A DNA stretch of 64,000 bases, taken from assembly GCF_000428585.1 (NCBI RefSeq), contig NZ_AUAF01000004.1, positions 36,968 to 100,967 of the forward strand, given 5' to 3'. Positions 10,020 through 20,700 of this stretch are shown in pieces (position 1 is the first letter of the stretch; each line of letters begins with the position of its first letter). The notes beneath the pieces were generated by a model. That model was given only the letters and a program-made list of their open reading frames with translations. It did not search any database and was not told the origin of the DNA. A program made the position numbers and the translations under genes. Origin of the DNA: Zooshikella ganghwensis DSM 15267. GTDB taxonomy: Bacteria; Pseudomonadota; Gammaproteobacteria; Pseudomonadales; Zooshikellaceae.

Positions 10020-11390
10020 ATGGCAAATAATGACTATAAAGTGGCTGATATTTCTCTGGCAGACTGGGGACACCAGGAAATAGCCATTGCTGAAACAGAA
10101 ATGCCCGCCCTCATGGCTATTCGTGCCCAATATAAAAATCAAAAACCCTTAGCCGGCGCGAAAATCATGGGCTGTATTCACATGACAATCCAAACTGCTG
10201 TATTAATTGACACTTTAATTGATCTCGGCGCAGAAGTACGCTGGTCCTCATGTAATATTTTCTCAACCCAAGATCATGCTGCAGCAGCAATGGCAGATAA
10301 AGGTGTTCCCGTTTTTGCCTGGAAGGGTGAAACAGAAGAAGAATACTTGTGGTGTATTGAGCAAACCATTCTCAAAGATGGAAAGCCTTGGGGTGGTAAT
10401 ATGATTCTAGATGATGGTGGTGACTTAACAGAAATACTCCATCATAAATACCCCGAATTATTAGATGCGGTACATGGCATTTCAGAAGAAACCACTACAG
10501 GTGTCCACCGTCTACTTGAAATGCTTGAGCAAGGCACCTTAAAAGTACCCGCCATTAACGTTAACGACGCCATCACCAAGTCCAAAAATGACAATAAATA
10601 TGGATGTCGCCATAGTCTGAATGATGCGATAAAAAGAGGAACAGACCATTTACTTTCTGGCAAAAAAGCGCTGGTGATTGGTTATGGTGATGTCGGCAAA
10701 GGCTCAGCTGCTTCCCTTCGACAAGAAGGCATGATTGTGAAAGTGACCGAAATTGACCCCATCTGTGCTATGCAAGCCTGTATGGATGGCTTTGAGGTCG
10801 TATCCCCCTATATCAACGGCAAAAATACAGGTAATGCTGATGGTATTAATCAAGCCCTGTTAAATACCACTGATTTAATTGTTACGACTACCGGTAATGC
10901 CGATGTTTGTGATCGCTTTATGTTAGCTGCGCTCAAGCCTGGCGCCGTTGTCTGTAACATAGGTCACTTTGATATCGAAATTGATACGGCCTACATGCGT
11001 AAACACTGGCGTTGGGAAGAAATTAAACCCCAAGTCCATAAAATTTATCGCAGTGATGAGGCTAAAGATTTCATTCTACTGCTTTCTGAAGGACGACTCG
11101 TTAACCTGGGTAATGCTACAGGTCACCCATCACGTATTATGGATGGCTCATTTGCCAATCAGGTTTTAGCCCAAATTCATTTATTCCAAGCCAAGTTTGC
11201 AGACCTATCACCTGCCGAAAAGACCAAAAGTCTTTATGTACGAGTACTGCCTAAAAAACTCGATGAAGAAGTAGCTCGCTATATGGTGGAAGGTTTTGGT
11301 GGTGTGATTACCCAGCTTACACCTGAGCAAGCTAAATATATTAATGTAGCTGTTGAGGGACCTTATAAACCCGATAGCTATAAATATTAA
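10020..11390 (+). CDS. ahcY: adenosylhomocysteinase (S-adenosylhomocysteine hydrolase)
   Basis: NAD-dependent cytosolic enzyme that splits S-adenosylhomocysteine into homocysteine and adenosine, relieving product inhibition of methyltransferases. The N-terminus reads [32 protein letters not shown] lies near residue 80 and [10 protein letters not shown] near 155. The NAD site [10 protein letters not shown] lies near 220, and the C-terminus [15 protein letters not shown] ends in KPDSYKY, the family's usual ending. The ATG at 10020 is chosen over the one eight codons upstream: AGGA sits eight bases before it, while the upstream ATG has no ribosome-binding site and precedes the conserved start. 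It is followed by metF. Confidence 0.96.
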   Translation: MANNDYKVADISLADWGHQEIAIAETEMPALMAIRAQYKNQKPLAGAKIMGCIHMTIQTAVLIDTLIDLGAEVRWSSCNIFSTQDHAAAAMADKGVPVFAWKGETEEEYLWCIEQTILKDGKPWGGNMILDDGGDLTEILHHKYPELLDAVHGISEETTTGVHRLLEMLEQGTLKVPAINVNDAITKSKNDNKYGCRHSLNDAIKRGTDHLLSGKKALVIGYGDVGKGSAASLRQEGMIVKVTEIDPICAMQACMDGFEVVSPYINGKNTGNADGINQALLNTTDLIVTTTGNADVCDRFMLAALKPGAVVCNIGHFDIEIDTAYMRKHWRWEEIKPQVHKIYRSDEAKDFILLLSEGRLVNLGNATGHPSRIMDGSFANQVLAQIHLFQAKFADLSPAEKTKSLYVRVLPKKLDEEVARYMVEGFGGVITQLTPEQAKYINVAVEGPYKPDSYKY

Positions 11391-11404
11391 TTTATACCAG
11401 AGCA

Positions 11405-11437
11405 CTTCCTGGCTATTCGCCTTAGCTGGCCAGGAAG
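11405..11437 (+). other. stem-loop between ahcY and metF
   Basis: CTTCCTGGC and GCCAGGAAG are exact 9-base complements with a 15-base loop. No T tract follows, so this is an intercistronic hairpin rather than an obvious terminator. It may set the relative output of ahcY and metF. Confidence 0.55.
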
Positions 11438-11467
11438 ACATGGTAAAACTGTCGTATAGCCACAACT

Positions 11468-12331
11468 ATGGAATCACAAAAAAAACACCCAAAACGCTTT
11501 AGCTTTGAATTTTTCCCAGCCAAAACTCCCGCAGGCCAAGAAAAGCTTTTAACAACGGCGAAGAGACTGGCCGAGTATAAACCTGACTTTTTTTCTGTCA
11601 CCTATGGCGCTGCAGGCTCTACCCGTGATAGAACCAAAGACACCGTGCTTGCAATAACTGAAGCAACACAGATAGATACTGCACCTCACCTCTCGTGTAT
11701 TGGTGCCAGTAAAGAAGAAATCGCAGACTTATTAAACGATTATAAAACACATCAGATTAAGCGTATCGTTGCACTTCGTGGGGATATGCCTTCTGGAATG
11801 GGGCTAGCTACAGGCGAAATGCGCTATGCTAATGAGCTTGTCAGCTTTATTCGGGAAACAACCCAGCAGCAATTTATTTTAGAAGTAGCTGCCTATCCTG
11901 AAATTCACCCTCAGGCGCCTAATGCAGAAAAAGACCTGGAAAACTTTAAGCGTAAAGTAGATGCTGGAGCGAATGCTGCAATTACCCAGTATTTTTATAA
12001 TGCCGACAGTTATTTTTATTTTGTTGAACGCTGTGAAAAACTGGGCATTACCATTCCAATTACCCCAGGCATTATGCCGATCACTAATTACACCAAGCTA
12101 GCTCGATTCAGTGATGCTTGTGGTGCAGAGTTACCTCGCTGGATCAGAAAACAACTTGAAGCCTACGGTGATGACATCACAAGTATTCGTCAGTTTGGGG
12201 AAGAAGTTATCACTCGACTGTGTGAGCAGCTACTAGACGCTGGCGCACCAGGCATTCACTTTTATACGCTCAACCAAGCCGATCCAAGTTTGGCTGTTTG
12301 GAATAATCTGGACCTGTCAAATCGACGTTAG
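11468..12331 (+). CDS. metF: methylenetetrahydrofolate reductase [NAD(P)H]
   Basis: FAD enzyme that reduces 5,10-methylenetetrahydrofolate to 5-methyltetrahydrofolate, the methyl donor for methionine synthesis. The 287 residues match bacterial MetF. The N-terminus has FSFEFFPAKTPAG, with the catalytic glutamate. It is followed by FFSVTYGAAGSTRDRT, the RIVALRGDMPSG loop, AAYPEIHPQA near residue 140 and the C-terminal GIHFYTLNQ. It lies 77 bases after ahcY, separated by a hairpin, so it completes a metK-ahcY-metF methyl-cycle set. Confidence 0.96.
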   Translation: MESQKKHPKRFSFEFFPAKTPAGQEKLLTTAKRLAEYKPDFFSVTYGAAGSTRDRTKDTVLAITEATQIDTAPHLSCIGASKEEIADLLNDYKTHQIKRIVALRGDMPSGMGLATGEMRYANELVSFIRETTQQQFILEVAAYPEIHPQAPNAEKDLENFKRKVDAGANAAITQYFYNADSYFYFVERCEKLGITIPITPGIMPITNYTKLARFSDACGAELPRWIRKQLEAYGDDITSIRQFGEEVITRLCEQLLDAGAPGIHFYTLNQADPSLAVWNNLDLSNRR

Positions 12332-12391
12332 TCAGAACCCCTCACTATGCTATAGTTGCCGTTCTGGCAATATAGCTTAGTGATTGACCTC

Positions 12392-13120
12392 ATGCGAATT
12401 CCTCGAATTTATACTCCCCAACCACTATCCCATACTACACTCCTGACACTTGATGCTTTAGCCGCCAACCATGTGGGTAAAGTGTTAAGAATGAAGCCTG
12501 GGGAACAGATTTATTTATTTAATGGCACAGGGGATGACTATTTAGCAGAACTTAGCGAGGTCTCCAAAAAGACTGTTGTTGCCAATGTACTTAAGAAACT
12601 CACAACCCAGCATGAATCGCCCTTATCAATCCACATAGGCCAATGTTTATCTCGTGGTGAGCGTATGGACTACGCTATTCAAAAGGCGACAGAAATGGGG
12701 GTGACACAAATTACACCGCTGTTTAGCACACGCTGTGAAGTCAAGCTAGCCAAAGAAAGGCAGGAAAAAAAGCTACAGCACTGGCGACAAATTGCCATAA
12801 GTGCGTGCGAACAATGTGGCCGTAATCTGTTACCTGAAATCCATGCGCCTTTACCCATTGATCAATGGTTAGCCCAACGTTCGGAAGCATTACGATTAGT
12901 GCTGCATCACCATGCTGCAACCCCACTGGGCAACCATAAACAACCCCATGATATTGCGCTACTCATTGGTCCTGAAGGTGGACTAACAGAGGAAGAAGTC
13001 AGCCTGGCTAACCAACATCAATTTCATTCAACAACCTTTGGTCCGCGTGTCTTGAGAACAGAAACAGCCCCCGTGGCAGCACTTGCGGTACTTCAGTATT
13101 GCTGGGGGGATTGGCGGTAG
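12392..13120 (+). CDS. rsmE: 16S rRNA m3U1498 methyltransferase
   Basis: SPOUT-class enzyme that methylates N3 of U1498 in 16S rRNA on assembled 30S subunits. From the ATG at 12392 the product is 242 residues, the family's usual length, and starts MRIPRIYT. An upstream in-frame ATG would add 12 atypical residues. The N-terminal PUA-like part includes HVGKVLRMKPGEQIYLFNG. The knot domain has YAIQKATEMGV, ACEQCGRN and the SAM-binding LLIGPEGGLTEEE, followed by LGPRVLRTETAP-like GPRVLRTETAPVAAL. It lies shortly after metF, as in several gammaproteobacteria, and ends at a bidirectional terminator. Confidence 0.94.
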   Translation: MRIPRIYTPQPLSHTTLLTLDALAANHVGKVLRMKPGEQIYLFNGTGDDYLAELSEVSKKTVVANVLKKLTTQHESPLSIHIGQCLSRGERMDYAIQKATEMGVTQITPLFSTRCEVKLAKERQEKKLQHWRQIAISACEQCGRNLLPEIHAPLPIDQWLAQRSEALRLVLHHHAATPLGNHKQPHDIALLIGPEGGLTEEEVSLANQHQFHSTTFGPRVLRTETAPVAALAVLQYCWGDWR

Positions 13121-13142
13121 AAGAATCGCTGTATTAAAAAAC

Positions 13143-13166
13143 AAAAGCCTGCATTTGCAGGCTTTT
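13143..13166. terminator. bidirectional intrinsic terminator between rsmE and chpC
   Basis: AAAAGCCTGCATTTGCAGGCTTTT is a perfect hairpin flanked by A on one side and T on the other. It lies between two convergent genes and should end both the metF-rsmE and the pil-chp transcripts. Confidence 0.88.
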
Positions 13167-13192
13167 TAAACTTAGCAAAATAGATCGCGAGC

Positions 13193-13672
13193 TTAAGCTA
13201 AACCATAAGCCAAAATCATCGTTTCAAGGCTATCAAGTTTAGGAATGATTGCTGGCTCGCCATGGGCAAGTACATGCATTGCTTCAAGCTCACCTTGGTT
13301 AGGCTCATCCTGAGCAATCACATCTGACTCTGTTAGGCGTACTGAGTGTGGTATACCTTGCACGACAATGGCAAAAAAAGGCAGCTCCCGATTGCCACTG
13401 ATGCTGTTAATAATCGCTACCCTTGCATTACGGCTGGTGCCTCGATACTCCTCACCGTTAGCCACTTCAAACGAAATGACCGGTATTGACTGATCGCGCC
13501 AATTTATCTGTCCAAGATGCCACTCAGGAGTATCACTTGAAGATGAAGGTTGTTGAAAACCAATGATTTCAGCCACACTCACGTTGGGTAACAACAACAT
13601 TTTGTCTTGGATGGGAATGAGTAAGCTTGAAAGAACTTCATCCCGGTCTTGGGTTAACTGTGCTTTTGCCAT
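13193..13672 (-). CDS. chpC: CheW-like adaptor ChpC of the Pil-Chp system
   Basis: A single CheW domain in 159 residues, with LLIPIQDKMLLLPNVSVAEIIGF at the start and the WRDQSIPVISFE core strand. CheW proteins link receptors to the CheA-type kinase; ChpC is the second adaptor in Pil-Chp, besides PilI. It is the last gene of pilGHIJK-chpABC, 37 bases after chpB, in the same order as Pseudomonas aeruginosa. It differs clearly from PilI (24613-25155), which argues against recent duplication. Confidence 0.88.
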   Translation of the reverse strand: MAKAQLTQDRDEVLSSLLIPIQDKMLLLPNVSVAEIIGFQQPSSSSDTPEWHLGQINWRDQSIPVISFEVANGEEYRGTSRNARVAIINSISGNRELPFFAIVVQGIPHSVRLTESDVIAQDEPNQGELEAMHVLAHGEPAIIPKLDSLETMILAYGLA

Positions 13673-13709
13673 AGGGCTTTATCTCTTTCTCTCTTACGTC
13701 AAATCATTT

Positions 13710-14795
13710 CTAGGCAGTTAGTCCAGGATTTTTTTTTATATCAGCCACCAGTGTTTCTACCAACTGCTGAGCAAGTAATTGCGGTGTACCACTAAAAGCA
13801 CTTAACCCTTTAGCCTCTATCGCATCAGGCATCGTGCTACTTGCACAGCTTTCTTTACATTGTGTCCAAAGCGGTAATTTGCGCTCAGCATAAAACTCAG
13901 CCGCATCAGCACCATCTTGCCCCATGCCACTAAAAATAATGGCACCACACTTATCCTGAAAACCTGCCAATACATTGAGCATTACCTGGTCTATCGATGG
14001 GTTATAAGGACCAGGCCAAGTCTCTCCAGTAAACTGAACTGTTTGATCAAAATCGAAGACAATTTCTTGCTCTATCGGTACTACTAAGACTTCACCACTT
14101 CGCAACGGGTCCCCTTCAACGACGTTTTTCACCTTTAAGCAACTATGTCGTCCCACAGAGTTTACTAACACCTCTTCAAAGCTGGCATCGATATGCTGGG
14201 CATACACAAAGGCAATTGGCAAATCACCAGGCAGGCAGTCCAAAAATGCTTTGACTGCGCTAGGCCCTCCTAACGATGCTCCTAATACCCAGACCCGTTG
14301 TGGCGCTTTAGAAGCAAGCTCTTTATTTGGCAGGTCAGGTAGCTCAATAACCTTTTCCCTGGCCTTAAAATCAAGCTTAATCGGAGTTGATAGCGTAGGA
14401 ATAGCGGATTGTTCAGCTACGGGCTTATCTTCAACCTGCTCTTGTAAAGTGGGAATGACCTCTTGCTCAAGCTTGGCCAGTATTCTTCGCTCCCAGCGAG
14501 GGTATAGCTCTGACGTTCTGGCAGGTGCTTCCCCTTCACCAAATAATACAGGTACCTCACTAGCATCCAGCAAATCATCAAGTGGCTCCGCCCAGCCATC
14601 CTCTCCAGTGACGTCAATGAACCACGCATCAACTTTCAATTCATGGTGGCTTGGCTCAAGGCGATCTGGCGAGGTATTGATTAACACATCATAATGATGG
14701 GTTTGCATCAATACCTGAAGTAGGTGCCGCTGTAATGATGAGTCAGCAACAACACCTATTTTTCCCCGCCATCCACTCTTGCCTTCATTAGGCAT
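13710..14795 (-). CDS. chpB: CheB-type methylesterase ChpB with degenerate receiver
   Basis: Removes methyl groups from glutamates of the PilJ receptor, tuning adaptation. The C-terminal esterase domain (about 165-350) has the catalytic serine in GASLGGPSA (Ser174), His201 in AQHIDAS, and Asp294 in GMGQDGAD. The first 115 residues keep a receiver-like pattern (GVVADSSLQRHLL; VDAWFID; VPVLFG) but lack the paired acids and lysine of a phosphorylatable receiver, as in other ChpB. The linker is proline and glutamate rich. The start overlaps the end of chpA by eight bases, so translation is probably coupled. A protein at 44706-45491 carries a related domain. Confidence 0.92.
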   Translation of the reverse strand: MPNEGKSGWRGKIGVVADSSLQRHLLQVLMQTHHYDVLINTSPDRLEPSHHELKVDAWFIDVTGEDGWAEPLDDLLDASEVPVLFGEGEAPARTSELYPRWERRILAKLEQEVIPTLQEQVEDKPVAEQSAIPTLSTPIKLDFKAREKVIELPDLPNKELASKAPQRVWVLGASLGGPSAVKAFLDCLPGDLPIAFVYAQHIDASFEEVLVNSVGRHSCLKVKNVVEGDPLRSGEVLVVPIEQEIVFDFDQTVQFTGETWPGPYNPSIDQVMLNVLAGFQDKCGAIIFSGMGQDGADAAEFYAERKLPLWTQCKESCASSTMPDAIEAKGLSAFSGTPQLLAQQLVETLVADIKKNPGLTA

Positions 14796-17700
14796 CCGTT
14801 TTTACCATTCGCTCAATTGTTTCTAGTAAGGGGCCTTCCTGGAAGGGCTTACCTAAATACTCATTGACCCCAATGGCTAAAGCCCGCTCCCGGTGCTTCT
14901 CACCAGTACGTGAGGTTATCATGATAATCGGCACACTCTTTAAGCGCCTATCATTTCGAACCGTACTAGCCACTTCAAAGCCATCCATTCTTGGCATTTC
15001 AATGTCCAGCAACATCACATCAGGCTTGCGGTCTTGCAACAATGAAATAGCTTCTACCCCATCCCGTGCAAGTAAAACTTCATAACCATTACGCTCTAAC
15101 AGTCTTGAAGTTACCTTCCGTACCGTTACCGAGTCGTCAACCACCATAACCAATGGTATGCGCTCAACTTGAGCCGGTACTTCAATCTCTTCCGCAACCA
15201 CTTCGGCAGTAAGCAGCAGTCCTTGATGTGCGTAATCAGAACGTATCAGAGCAACTACATCAAGGATGATTACGACACGACCATCACCCAAAATAGTAGC
15301 ACCTGATACACCTGGTAAGCTGGCAAACTGGAAGCCAAGACTTTTTACAACGATCTCGCGGCTACCTGCTAAGCTATCTACTTGAAGCGCAACACTGTGC
15401 TCAGCACCACGAGTCAAAATCACTGGTAAAGGCGCCAAAGCACCTTGTAGGTTAGGCTTGCCAGAACGGTGTAACAAATCACCTAAATACTTAAGCTTGT
15501 AATCCTGCCCAGCATATTCAAAGTCTGGTGCATCATCTTCGTAATACGCTTCAAGCTCATAAGGACTGACCCGAACAACCCCTTCAATACTATTTAAAGG
15601 AATAGCATACAAGTCCTCACCTATGTAAACCATCAGTGCTCGGTTCACAGATACAGTGAACGGTAGGCGAACCCGGAAAGTTGTTCCTTTGCCTGGTGTT
15701 GAGTGAATTGTCACTGAACCACCCAGCTGCTTAATCTCACTATGCACCACATCCATACCCACGCCACGTCCAGAAATCTGGGTCACAGCGCGCGCGGTGC
15801 TAAAACCAGCCTCAAGAATAAACTGCAATATTTCATTATCAGAAAGGTCAGCATCAGGGTCCATAAGTCCACGTTCGATAGCTTTAGCTCTGACAGCATC
15901 AAGGTTAACCCCACTACCGTCGTCACTCATTTCTAATAGAATATCGCCCCCTTCACGGGATAAGCTCAAAGCTACTTGCCCAACAGCTTCTTTGCCTGAA
16001 GCCTTCCGCTGCTCTTCAGGCTCAATACCATGGTCAATGGCATTACGTAACATATGCTCTAAAGGTGCAACCATACGCTCCAGTACAGTTCGGTCCATTT
16101 CACCTTCTGCATTTTCAACATTAAACTCAACTTGCTTATCCAACTCACTGGATATTTGCCGGACAATTCGGCGTAGCCTAGGCATCAGACGATTAAAGGG
16201 TACCATGCGTGTCTGCATTAACCCTTCTTGCAGCTCAGTATTAACCCGTGCCTGTTGCAGAAGCAGTGTTTCAGCATCGCGGTTTTTGTCAACCAATGCT
16301 TCTTTCAAGTCCATCAAGTCGCTGGCAGACTCAAAGAGTGAGCGAGATAGCTGGGTCAGCTCGGAGTATTGGTCCATCTCCAATGGGTCAAACTCCAAGG
16401 CCATAGATGCAGCTTCTGCTTCGTGTTTAGAGATAATCTGGGTTTGTGTCTCAATATCAAGCCGGCGAAGCTGCTCTCGAACCCGCTCAATAGTGGTATG
16501 CATTTCCTCAAGCGTAAAACTGATATCCGAAATCTGCTGTTCAACCCGGCCTCTCGAAATACTGGTTTCACCAGCAAGGTTAACCAGGCTTTCTAGCAAA
16601 TCAGCTGGTACTTTCACCATCTCTTGGGGCTGACGAGCTTTCCCTGCCGCGCGCTTAGCCGCTGAGATCGGCTTCACCTTCGCAGGCATGGTATCGCCTG
16701 GGGATACTGGCTCAACTGCCTTTGTTTTTGGAGTAAACGGAAGAATTTCCGCAGATGGCTCTGCAGCCGCAGGAGTAGCTTTTTCAGCCACCACAGGAGC
16801 CTCACCTGACATATGCTTTTTCACATGATCAACATGCGTTTGCAACTTATCTTGCCGAGTGAAAACATCCGCAAAGAAAGCACCTTCTAAGTCAGGTAAG
16901 CGATTTTGAGCCTGGGTAATAAACATCTCAAACTCATGGGTAAAATCCCCTAGTTTAGAGAGTCCTGCAAGGCGAGCACCACCTTTCAGAGTATGGAGTA
17001 AACGTAACAACTCATCAGCATACTGGCCATTGGCTGGATCTTTGCGCCAGGCATCTGTAGACCTTTCGACACCATCAACCAAGTCAACAGCTTCTTCCAA
17101 AAAGATATCCAGTACATCAGTATCTGCTAACGCCAGATCGTCCAGGTCCTGGGCAACTGCTGGCTCATGAGGGCTAGCCTCCGCCAGCTCTCCAGTAACT
17201 AACGGAGCCTGCTCCAGTTCTGGCTTTGGTGGGCTGGTCTGCTCAAGCTCACTGGTTTGCGATAGCAGTTTGTGAATGTTTGGAATGCCACTATCAGGAT
17301 TAGCTCGGTAAGTTTTTAAAGCATCAATAAGCCAGTCGACGTTACGGCAATAGCCTTGCGTTTTAAGCTCATCAAGCATATCTGCTAACAAGTCATGACA
17401 TGCCAACAATAAGTCAAAGAGAGGTGTTTCGGTCTTCAGTCGACCATCACTTAAACCTTCATAAATAAACTCTAACTCATGGCTAAAATCACCAATTTGA
17501 GTGATCTCAGCCATTCTTGCACCACCTTTTAGAGTATGCAGATCTCGCTGTAACTCCTTAACCTCCATGGTGCTTTCTGGATTTTCAATCCATTTTTGGA
17601 GAGAGCTGGCAGTGCTTTCCATGATATCACCAGCTTCTTCCAGGAAGATTTCAACCAGCTCAGGATCAATCAACGGGCCTTTTTCTTCTTGAGTAACCAC

Positions 17701-20700
17701 TGGTGCTGCTGGCTGCTCAACAGGCTCAGGCTCCTGAGTACTTACCTCCAGCGCTTCTTCACCTAGCTCACCCAGCTGAATAGGCTCTTCAGGAATCTCT
17801 TCTGCCTCAATATTTAAGGTTTCCAGCTCCTCTTCTGGCAGCCCCATATCAATATCAGTATCTACTTCAATAATGGGTAGTGTTTCTTCATCGAGGCTTA
17901 GTGACTCTTCCAGATCAGCATTAAGATCAACCTCTTCTACTTCAGGCATTGCTGGTTCAGCAATCTCAAAGCTTTCCACATCCTCTTCTGCTGTCAGTCT
18001 ATGGAGCTGCTGAATGCAGTCGGTAGCAGGTTCAACTGTTTGGACGGCAGCAATACTATCCATCATACTAATCAGCTGCTCATGTCCATCACGTACGGCT
18101 TTGAAAAAGTCATCACTTAAAGGACACTGGCCTTCAACAACAGCCTTGTACGCATCAATCAATGCTTCACAGAGTTCTGCAACAGGATCCAGCTCAGCAA
18201 TTTCTGCACCTTTAGCCAGCGTTTCCAGCTCCTCAAGAAGCATGTTTAACTCATCACCGGCTACAGGATTACGGCTCCACTCTTCAAGGATTTCCCCTGC
18301 ATCCAGCAATACCTCCATGCCTTCAGCTAAGAACATAGAGATTACTTGAGTGTCTTGCTCTACCGCTTCATCTTCTGATGCATCTTCAGCAAAAAGTCGC
18401 CTTTGAATCTGATCAACATCCTGTAAAAACTGGTCCAACCCATCAAGCTCCATAAGTGGGTTTGCCTTCATTGACGCTAAGGCAGTTTCACCCAGCTCAC
18501 CCGCTCTCTGAAGGATAAGGGCCACTTCATGATCTGCTTTTACTAAGTTGGCGCGTAAATCCTTAATCAACTGCTCTAGCGGCGATACCAGTTGAGCAAT
18601 ACAAATAACACCCGCCATATGTGCACTACCCTTCAGGGTGTGAAGTGCACGCTGAAGTGCCTCATCTATAGCAATCGGTTGCTGAGCCTCATGGTACTGA
18701 GCAACAAACTGTTTGACCGTTGCAAAGTGGGAGACAGCTTCATCATGGAAAATATCAAGCAAGACAGGGTCAAACTCTGGTGCTGCCTCACTGGGTAATG
18801 ACACTTCCACTTCTTCCGCAACTTCATCAGTTGCAGGAATGTCTTCCTCCGTCAAGCCCATCTGCAGCAGTTCAAGCTCTTCTGCGACACTACCGTCCTC
18901 TTGTTCTGGTAGAGGAATCTCTTCAATTTCCTCAACAGATTCAGCTTTGATTTCCTCTTCATCTTCATCAGCAGGCAGCTCTTGTTCATCCATGATGAAC
19001 GACTCAACTGCAGACTCCCAAATTATCTCATCTTCAGCTAATTCTTCTGCTTCAAGAGCCGCCTGCTCTTCAGCAAAATCATCTTCTGAAATAACAGGCT
19101 CTGCCATTAACTCTTCAGGGAAAGTCTCAGCCTCTACAGGTTTTTCAAAAGGTAGACCTTTCGCATAGGCCTCTGCTTCAGCGACAAATGCGTCAACATC
19201 TGGAGTTTGTTTCTGCTGTTGGTTTTCAAAGTCTTTAACCAGCCCTGGCAACCTGCCAGTAACGCGCCTCACCAGATCAAAATGATCATCACTAATGCTG
19301 ATGGTATTATCGATTATTCGATTCAGCATGTTTTCGATAGCCCAGGCGAGTTCACCCACCACAGTTGCACCTACCAGGCGACCACTACCCTTGAGAGTAT
19401 GGAATGCTCGTCGTACTTCACCACGCGCATCGGCATCATCAAGATTACTCTGCCATTTCGGGAGATATTCATTAATGGTTTCTAAAACCTCACCCGCTTC
19501 TTCAATAAAGATCTCAATGACCTCATCATCGATTAGGCTTTCTTCTTCCTCATCGACAGGTGCAGGCTCAGCTGTAACAGTGACAGGCTCTGGTTCAGCT
19601 GCAGGTGCTTCAAAAACGTCTTCAGCTGACTCAGCTGGAGCAACCTCCTCTAGTGCTATATCCTCTATCTCTTCTTGAGTTTCTACATCCTCTTCTGGGT
19701 ACAACGCCTCAGCTTCTTCTAGCTCCTCAGGCTCTTTGAGTACAGGGCCTTCATCTTCCTCGCCAGATGTATCTGCAGCTTCTATCGCTTGACGCGCTTC
19801 AGCCTCAGCTAGCACTTCAGCCTCTGGTCTTACCGGGGGCTGACGTAAGTCATCGCTACTGAAGCCAAGATGAACGAGGCTTTCTTCTGCAACATCAAGA
19901 ATTAATTCATTTTGACTGGTATTACCCTCAGCAAGCCGTTCTAAATAATATTCAACACTGGTTATTGCATCAGCTAGCGTATCCAGTGCTTGCCACTGAG
20001 GTACTTGTTGTTTATCCAGCAGCTGTTCTTTCACATAACGCCGACAAGCTGCAATCAATGTTGCCGCCCTCTCAAGCGGAATCATGATTAAGCCGCCACG
20101 AACAGCGTCTAGAACTTCTGGGACATTAACTAAATTTTGGTGATTCCACTGAGAAGCAATAAATTCAATAATGGCATCTTTGGCTTGCTCAAGCCCGTTC
20201 CTTGCCTCACGAATGACTGCTTCATGAGCCTCACTCATCTCTGAGACAGGCACAACACTTTCTGTTACTCGCGGCTTACCTGTGGAGCTATCAACAATAC
20301 CGGTCAGTGTTGCTTCTACATAGAGCAGGGAGCCAGCAATATCCATCAGCGCAGCATCATCCATCTCTCTGTTACCAGCAACCATCTGTTGCATGATATC
20401 AAGCTGCTCCATGAGCACTTTGCGGGGAATACCGAGACCTAGTACAGCAATAGTATCAGCGATGCGCTTTAAGACAGGTACCTGCTCTTTAAAGTTGGTA
20501 ATATCATGACGATCACTGCGAACAAAAAGGTCTAATGCCTCTTTGATACTGGTTAGCTCATCGGTTAATACGGTAACAACCGATGCCATTGCTTCTTTAT
20601 CAGGGCCTGAAAATAGATCTCTTTCCTGGTTTAGCGTGTCTTCATCAGGTAGCGCTTCAACGAGATTAAAGGCTTCCTTAAGGGCTCTGATGCGAGGTGT

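Noticed and set aside
15797..16633. 278-codon open frame on the plus strand opposite chpA
   Set aside because: It is the antisense shadow of the kinase core, with a serine- and arginine-rich composition and no ribosome-binding site; chpA is unambiguous here.
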